Of a stretch of DNA of 64,000 nucleotides, positions 59,758-64,000 are shown piece by piece. This DNA is from Microcella daejeonensis. Its GTDB lineage: Bacteria; Actinomycetota; Actinomycetes; Actinomycetales; Microbacteriaceae. The DNA lies in assembly GCF_026625045.1 (NCBI RefSeq), contig NZ_CP113089.1, positions 1,612,001-1,676,000 of the forward strand, written 5' to 3'. The number at the start of each line of letters is the position of its first letter. Position 1 is the stretch's first letter. The position numbers were made by a program, and so were the translations under genes. The notes beneath the pieces are model-generated. The model was not told where the DNA came from. It saw only the letters and a program-made list of their open reading frames with translations, and ran no database searches.

Positions 59758-61206
59758 CTAGTGCGCGTCGGTCGCCGAGATCTCGGTGCGGTCGCCGCTC
59801 CACAGCGTGTGGAACGTGCCCTCCTTGTCGACGCGCTTGTAGGTGTGCGCCCCGAAGAAGTCGCGCTGCCCCTGCACGAGGGCGGCGGGCAGGCGATCGG
59901 CGCGCAGGCCGTCGTAGTACGACAGCGAGGAGGCGAACGTCGGCGTGGGGATGCCCGCGAGGGCCGCGCCCGAGACGATGCGCCGCCAGGCCGGCAGAGC
60001 GCCGGCGACGGCCTCGGTGAAGTACGGCGCCGTGACGAGCGCGACCAGCTCGGGGTCGGCGGCGTAGGCCTCGGTGATGCGGTTGAGGAACTGGGCGCGG
60101 ATGATGCAGCCGGCGCGCCAGATCTTGGCGATCTCGCCCTTCTTGATGTCCCAGTCGTACTGCTCGGCACCGGCGACGATCGCGTCGAAGCCCTGGCTGT
60201 AGGCGATGATCTTCGAGGCGTAGAGCGCGCGGCGCACGTCCTCGACGAACGCGGCGCGGTCATCCGGAGCCCACTCCGCGGCGGCGGCGGGCATCGCGCT
60301 CGCGGCGGCGCGCTGAGCGGGCTTCGACGACAGCGACCGGGCGAAGACCGCCTCGGCGATGCCGCTGACGGGCACGCCCAGGTCGAGCGCGGTCTGCACC
60401 GTCCAGGCGCCGGTGCCCTTGGCGCCGGCCTGGTCGAGGATGACGTCGACGAGTGGCTTGCCGGTCGACGCGTCGACCTGGCGCAGCACCTCGGCGGTGA
60501 TCTCGATGAGGTAGCTCTCGAGCTCGCCCGTGTTCCACTCGGCGAAGACCTCGGCGATCTCGGCGGGCTCGAGGCCCCCGACGCGGCGCAGCAGGTCGTA
60601 GGCCTCGGCGATGAGCTGCATGTCGGCATACTCGATGCCGTTGTGGATCATCTTGACGAAGTGGCCGGCGCCGTCGGTGCCGACGTGGGTGACGCAGGGC
60701 TCGCCCTCGGCGACCGCGGCGATCGAGCGCAGGATGGGGCCGAGCGTCTGCCATGCCTCGGCCGAGCCGCCCGGCATGATCGAGGGGCCGTTGAGCGCGC
60801 CCTCCTCGCCGCCCGAGATGCCGGCGCCGACGAAGTTGATGCCCGTCGCGCGCACCGCGGCCTCGCGGCGGATGGTGTCGGTGAAGAGCGCGTTGCCGCC
60901 GTCGACGATGATGTCGCCCGGCTCGAACACCGCGGTGAGGGCGTCGATGACGGCGTCGGTACCCCGGCCGGCCTGCACCATGATGATCGCGGTGCGCGGC
61001 TTCTGCAGCGCGGCGGCGAACTCCTCGTAGCTGCTCGTGGCGATGAAGCCCGCCTCGGGGTGCTCGGTGATGAGCGTCTCGGTCTTCTCGTACGAGCGGT
61101 TGAAGACGGCGACGGTGTTGCCCTCGCGACTGGCGAGGTTGCGGGCCAGGTTCGAGCCCATCACCGCCAATCCGACGACGCCGATGTTGGCCTGGGGCTG
61201 GGTCAC
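59758..61206 (-). CDS. gnd: 6-phosphogluconate dehydrogenase (decarboxylating)
   Basis: Gnd oxidises 6-phosphogluconate to ribulose-5-phosphate in the pentose phosphate pathway, making NADPH. The 482-residue length is the long (Gnd-1, dimeric) form. IGVVGLAVMGSNLARNLA at residues 8-25 is the NADP site, GISGGEEGALNGPSIMPGG near 130 the substrate loop, HFVKMIHNGIEYADMQLIAE near 185 holds catalytic Lys and Asn, and ILDQAGAKGTGAWTV near 260. It starts at GTG with AGGAG 7 bases upstream. Divergent from gntK, whose product is its substrate. Confidence 0.96.
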   Translation of the reverse strand: MTQPQANIGVVGLAVMGSNLARNLASREGNTVAVFNRSYEKTETLITEHPEAGFIATSSYEEFAAALQKPRTAIIMVQAGRGTDAVIDALTAVFEPGDIIVDGGNALFTDTIRREAAVRATGINFVGAGISGGEEGALNGPSIMPGGSAEAWQTLGPILRSIAAVAEGEPCVTHVGTDGAGHFVKMIHNGIEYADMQLIAEAYDLLRRVGGLEPAEIAEVFAEWNTGELESYLIEITAEVLRQVDASTGKPLVDVILDQAGAKGTGAWTVQTALDLGVPVSGIAEAVFARSLSSKPAQRAAASAMPAAAAEWAPDDRAAFVEDVRRALYASKIIAYSQGFDAIVAGAEQYDWDIKKGEIAKIWRAGCIIRAQFLNRITEAYAADPELVALVTAPYFTEAVAGALPAWRRIVSGAALAGIPTPTFASSLSYYDGLRADRLPAALVQGQRDFFGAHTYKRVDKEGTFHTLWSGDRTEISATDAH

Positions 61207-61330
61207 GAGTCACTCCTCGAAGAAGGGGGCGTCGCGGCGCGTCGATGACCGTCGCGAGCGGGTGGGGTCCGCCCCAGCTTATTGCTCGGCGCTGCGCGGG
61301 GGCGATCCGGCGATCCGGCGGGGGCCTCGC

Positions 61331-61336
61331 TACGGT
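61331..61336 (+). promoter_or_regulatory. -10 element of gntK
   Basis: TACGGT ends 6 bases before the ATG at 61343. Confidence 0.5.
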
Positions 61337-61342
61337 GGGGGG

Positions 61343-61879
61343 ATGCCCGGCTCCCGCCCCTCGCTCGTGCTCATGGGCGTCTCGGCCGCCGGCAAGACGG
61401 TCGTCGGGCGGCAGGCGGCCGCGGCCGCGGGCATCCCGTTCCTCGACGCCGACGACCTGCATCCGCGCGCCAACGTCGAGAAGATGGCCCGCGGCATCCC
61501 TCTCGACGACGCCGACCGGGCGCCCTGGCTCGACGCCGTGGGCGGCGAGCTGCGCGCCGCGGCGCCGTGCATCATGGCGTGCAGCGCCCTCACCCGGCGG
61601 TACCGCGCGCGGCTGCGCGAGCTCGCGCCGGGAACGCTCTTCGCGCTGCTCGACGTGCCGCGCGCGGTGCTCGAGCAGCGCCTCGCGACGCGGCGGGGGC
61701 ACTTCATGCCGGCGAGCCTGCTCGACTCGCAGCTCACCGCTCTCGAGCCCGCGGGGCAGGGCGAGCGCATCGTGCGACTCGACGGCGTGCAGTCGATCGC
61801 GTCCCTCGCGGCGCAGGTGGCCGCCCTCGTCGCCGAGGCCCCCGACGCCCCCGACGCGCCCGGGGTGCCGGTCGGCTAG
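61343..61879 (+). CDS. gntK: Gluconokinase (GntK)
   Basis: A 178-residue P-loop kinase that phosphorylates gluconate to 6-phosphogluconate. The P-loop reads GVSAAGKT (residues 12-19), where GVSGSGKS is usual. DADDLHPRANVEKMARGIPLDDADRAPWLDAV near 35-66 is the diagnostic gluconokinase block, then CSALTRRYRARLRE and RRGHFMPASLLDSQLTALE. The divergent gnd gene encodes the next step, so the pair channels gluconate into the pentose phosphate pathway. No gluconate permease is adjacent. Confidence 0.94.
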   Translation: MPGSRPSLVLMGVSAAGKTVVGRQAAAAAGIPFLDADDLHPRANVEKMARGIPLDDADRAPWLDAVGGELRAAAPCIMACSALTRRYRARLRELAPGTLFALLDVPRAVLEQRLATRRGHFMPASLLDSQLTALEPAGQGERIVRLDGVQSIASLAAQVAALVAEAPDAPDAPGVPVG

Positions 61880-61882
61880 ACT
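61877..61882 (+). promoter_or_regulatory. -10 element of rplY
   Basis: TAGACT at the very end of gntK. A start about 7 bases later would give a leader of roughly 140 bases before rplY. Confidence 0.45.
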
Positions 61883-61899
61883 GACGGCTGAACTTCGGC

Positions 61900-61961
61900 G
61901 AGGAAGGGCGATCACCGTCCTTCGTAATCGACGCGGTGGGTTAGGCACCAGGTCTTTCCTC
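61900..61961 (+). promoter_or_regulatory. Structured leader upstream of rplY
   Basis: GAGGAA (61900-61905) can pair with TTCCTC (61956-61961); inside, AAGG/CCTT and GGTG/CACC form two smaller hairpins. A 14-base palindrome GGGCCTCGAGGCCC (61996-62009) lies closer to the start. Such a leader may allow autoregulation by L25, as for other ribosomal proteins; this is inference. Confidence 0.45.
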
Positions 61962-62030
61962 ACGCGATCCAGCGTTCGAGTTGACACACACGACCGGGCC
62001 TCGAGGCCCCCCGAATCAAGGAGCATCACC

Positions 62031-62690
62031 ATGTCCGAGAACACCCACCTCTCCGCCGAGACGCGCACGAGCTTCGGCAAGGGCGCGGCCCGCAAGCTGC
62101 GCGCCCTCAACAAGATCCCCGCGGTCATCTACGGCCACGGCACCGAGCCCCGCCACGTGGCCCTGCCCGGCCACGAGACCGCGCTCCTGCTGCGCAAGGC
62201 GAACCTCGTCCTCACGCTCGACATCGACGGCGACGAGCAGCTCGCCCTCGTGAAGGACGTCCAGAAGGACCCGGTGCGCCAGCTCATCGAGCACATCGAC
62301 CTCATCGTCGTGCGCAAGGGCGAGAAGGTCGTCGTCGACGTGCCCGTGCACGTCGAGGGCGAGTCGTTCGCCGGCACCGTCGCCATGCTCGACGCGACGA
62401 CCCTGAGCGTCGAGGCCGAGGCCACCCACATCCCCGAGTCCTTCACCGTCTCGGTCGAGGGCCTCGAGGAGGGCACGCAGATCCTCGCCGGCCAGGTCGA
62501 GCTGCCCAAGGGCACCACGCTCATCACCGACCCCGAGACGCTCGTGGTCAACATCACCGTGCCGCAGCTCGACCTCACCTCCGACGCCGAGGGCGACGAG
62601 TCGGCCGAGGGCGCCGAGGGCGAGACCGCCGAGGGCGACGAGTCGGCCGACGCCGACGAGGTCGCCGGCGACGACGAGAAGTCCGAGTAG
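62031..62690 (+). CDS. rplY: 50S ribosomal protein L25 (Ctc form)
   Basis: L25/Ctc binds 5S rRNA in the large subunit. The 219-residue protein has the L25 domain (residues 1-95: TRTSFGKGAARKLRALNKIPAVIYGHG and VLTLDIDGDEQLALVKDVQKDPVRQLIEHIDLIVV) and the C-terminal TL5 beta domain (95-185), then a long acidic tail of Glu/Asp/Ala repeats (EGDESAEGAEGETAEGDESAD). AAGGAG precedes the ATG. It heads rplY-pth and lies just upstream of mfd, as in other actinobacteria. Confidence 0.96.
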   Translation: MSENTHLSAETRTSFGKGAARKLRALNKIPAVIYGHGTEPRHVALPGHETALLLRKANLVLTLDIDGDEQLALVKDVQKDPVRQLIEHIDLIVVRKGEKVVVDVPVHVEGESFAGTVAMLDATTLSVEAEATHIPESFTVSVEGLEEGTQILAGQVELPKGTTLITDPETLVVNITVPQLDLTSDAEGDESAEGAEGETAEGDESADADEVAGDDEKSE

Positions 62691-62731
62691 GCACCATCTT
62701 CGGCATCCGGCGCCGCGCGGAGGATCGGTCG

Positions 62732-63322
62732 ATGGCCGATGAGAACGTGTGGCTCGTAGCCGGGCTCGGCAACCCCGGGCCCGGCTACGCCGGCAACCGC
62801 CACAACGTCGGGCAGATGGCGCTCGACGAGCTCGCCGACCAGATCGGCGCGCGCTTCAGCCGTCACCGCACCACCACGATGCTCGCCGAGGGCCGACTGC
62901 GCCCCGGCGGGCCGAAGCTCGTGCTCATCAAGCCGATGAGCTACATGAACACCTCCGGCGGCCCCGTCTCGAGCGCGGCGAAGTACTTCGGCATCCCGCC
63001 CGAGCGCACGATCGTGCTGCACGACGACCTCGACCTGCCCTTCGAGACCATCCGGCTCAAGGCCGATGGCGGTCACGGCGGCCAGAACGGCGTGCGCGAC
63101 ATCATCAAGGCCCTCGGCACCCCGCAGTTCCTGCGCGTGCGGATCGGCATCGGCCGCCCTCCGGGTCGGCAGGATCCGGCCGAGTACGTGCTGAAGGATT
63201 TCGCCGGCGCCGAGCGCGCCCGGCTGTCGATCGTGCTGGGCGACGCCGCCGACGCGGTGCAGGACGTGATCGACGACGGCCTGACCTCGGCGCAGCAGCG
63301 CTGGCACGCTCCTCGGCCCTGA
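62732..63322 (+). CDS. pth: Peptidyl-tRNA hydrolase
   Basis: Pth releases peptides from tRNA that drops off the ribosome. 196 residues, complete: LVAGLGNPGPGYAGNRHNVGQMALDELA with catalytic His near residue 28 and the conserved Asn, KPMSYMNTSGGPV near 69, VLHDDLDLPFETIRLKADGGHGGQNGVRDII with the essential Asp and the HGGHNG-like loop, and FLRVRIGIGRPP. It follows rplY by 41 bases, with GGAGGA before the ATG, in the same operon. Confidence 0.97.
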   Translation: MADENVWLVAGLGNPGPGYAGNRHNVGQMALDELADQIGARFSRHRTTTMLAEGRLRPGGPKLVLIKPMSYMNTSGGPVSSAAKYFGIPPERTIVLHDDLDLPFETIRLKADGGHGGQNGVRDIIKALGTPQFLRVRIGIGRPPGRQDPAEYVLKDFAGAERARLSIVLGDAADAVQDVIDDGLTSAQQRWHAPRP

Positions 63323-63362
63323 GCGCAGCATCCCGTCGCCGGTTCGCCCAGGCGGCCGCGCG

Positions 63363-63368
63363 TAGGAT
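63363..63368 (+). promoter_or_regulatory. -10 element of mfd
   Basis: TAGGAT ends 6 bases before the GTG at 63375, so mfd seems to have its own leaderless promoter behind pth. Confidence 0.5.
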
Positions 63369-63374
63369 TCTCGG

Positions 63375-64000
63375 GTGAGTCTCGAGCGGTTGATCCCGGC
63401 CCTGTCGCGCGCCCGAACGATCGCGCGCGCACTCGATCACGCCTCCGACCCGACCGGGTTCTCGGTCGTCGAGGGCCTGCGCGTGCCTCTGCTGGCGGCC
63501 ATGCTCGAGCGTCGCGAGGGCCCGCAGTGCCTGCTGGCGATCACGGCGACCGGTCGTGAATCCGAGCAGGTGCAGGATGCCCTGCGCACGCTCGCCCCCT
63601 CGGCCACGATCCTCGACCTCCCCGCGTGGGAGACCCTGCCGCACGAGCGTCTCAGCCCGGGCGTCGAGACCGTCGGCCGCCGCATCCGCACGCTGCGCGC
63701 GCTCGAGGCGTGGGCGGCGCAACCCTCCGCCCCGCTCATCGTCGTCGCCTCGGTGCGGGCGGTGCTGCAGCCGCTGCCCACGGGGCTCACCGAGATCGAG
63801 CCGGTCGTGCTCGAGCGCGGAGCACGCGGGCAGGACCTCACGGCCGTCGTCAGCAGGCTCGTCGACCTCGCGTACGCGCGCGTCGACATGGTCACCCGCC
63901 GCGGGGAGTTCGCGGTGCGCGGCGGAATCCTCGACGTGTTCCCGGCCGTCGCCGAGCATCCCGTGCGCGTGGAGTTCTTCGGCGACGAGGTCGAGCAGCT
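63375..64000 (+). CDS. mfd: Transcription-repair coupling factor Mfd, N-terminal part
   Basis: The first 208 residues of Mfd; the gene runs off the window. Mfd removes stalled RNA polymerase and recruits UvrA. The visible part is the UvrB-homology module: LLAITATGRESEQVQDALRTL, then the diagnostic LPAWETLPHERLSPGVETVGRRIRTLRAL near residue 80 and RRGEFAVRGGILDVFPAVAEHPVRVEFFGDEVEQ near 175. The GTG start follows a TAGGAT -10 by 6 bases. rplY-pth-mfd is the expected order. Confidence 0.93.
   Translation, partial: MSLERLIPALSRARTIARALDHASDPTGFSVVEGLRVPLLAAMLERREGPQCLLAITATGRESEQVQDALRTLAPSATILDLPAWETLPHERLSPGVETVGRRIRTLRALEAWAAQPSAPLIVVASVRAVLQPLPTGLTEIEPVVLERGARGQDLTAVVSRLVDLAYARVDMVTRRGEFAVRGGILDVFPAVAEHPVRVEFFGDEVEQ

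Overview
The window is GC-rich DNA from an actinobacterium, most likely a member of the Microbacteriaceae. The evidence is the strong preference for C/G in third codon positions, many GTG starts, a methylcitrate (prp) operon, a Pmt-type O-mannosyltransferase, F420-dependent enzymes, and actinobacterial neighbourhoods such as metG-tatD-rsmA and rplY-pth-mfd. It is chromosomal: no phage, plasmid, transposase, rRNA or CRISPR array was seen. The first gene (amidohydrolase) and the last (mfd) are cut by the window edges.

Layout. 1-6.6 kb: amidohydrolase end, an unrecognised polytopic membrane protein and the helicase HrpA. 6.7-9.4 kb: a self-contained ABC exporter operon (membrane protein, winged-helix regulator, ATPase, permease) behind a promoter overlapped by an inverted repeat. 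9.8-14.6 kb: an ArsR-like regulator, then GntR-prpD-prpB-prpC for propionyl-CoA use. 14.6-18.4 kb: aldo/keto reductase, MBL hydrolase and a DUF255 thioredoxin-like protein, the last two expressed from interlocked divergent promoters. 18.4-23.6 kb: a GH5, GH18 and GT2 cluster that looks like an exopolysaccharide synthesis and trimming unit with a structured leader RNA. 23.7-25.5 kb: MetY and a CoA-binding protein. 25.7-32 kb: DUF418 protein, Pmt, RsmI, a lipoprotein, MetG and a DUF4287 protein. 32-40.6 kb: TatD, RsmA, an ACR3-like transporter, RlmC, a TetR-MFS pair, IspE and LspA. 40.6-46.5 kb: ABC-F ATPase, hypothetical protein, F420-dependent glucose-6-phosphate dehydrogenase, SDR, small membrane protein and MarR. 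46.5-49.5 kb: tRNA-Gln, a small tRNA-linked scar, a PPOX protein, RsgA and a methyltransferase. 49.6-54 kb: SdaA, SRPBCC protein, GlmU and Prs. 54-62 kb: a zinc-regulated AztD-like lipoprotein, a class III aminotransferase, an APC permease, and the gnd/gntK gluconate pair. 62-64 kb: L25, Pth and Mfd.

Two themes link many genes. First, about two dozen genes have a -10-like hexamer (TANNNT or close) that ends 6-9 bases before the start codon, so leaderless transcription seems to be the common mode here; this also settles several start sites. Second, intergenic DNA carries folded or repeated elements: a dispersed palindrome family (two copies), two junctions with an outer stem and two inner hairpins between convergent genes, a 17-bp direct repeat bracketing one of these, and a partial duplication of tRNA-Gln. 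Conserved housekeeping neighbourhoods (rsmA...ispE and prs...rplY) appear to be interrupted by accessory cassettes.
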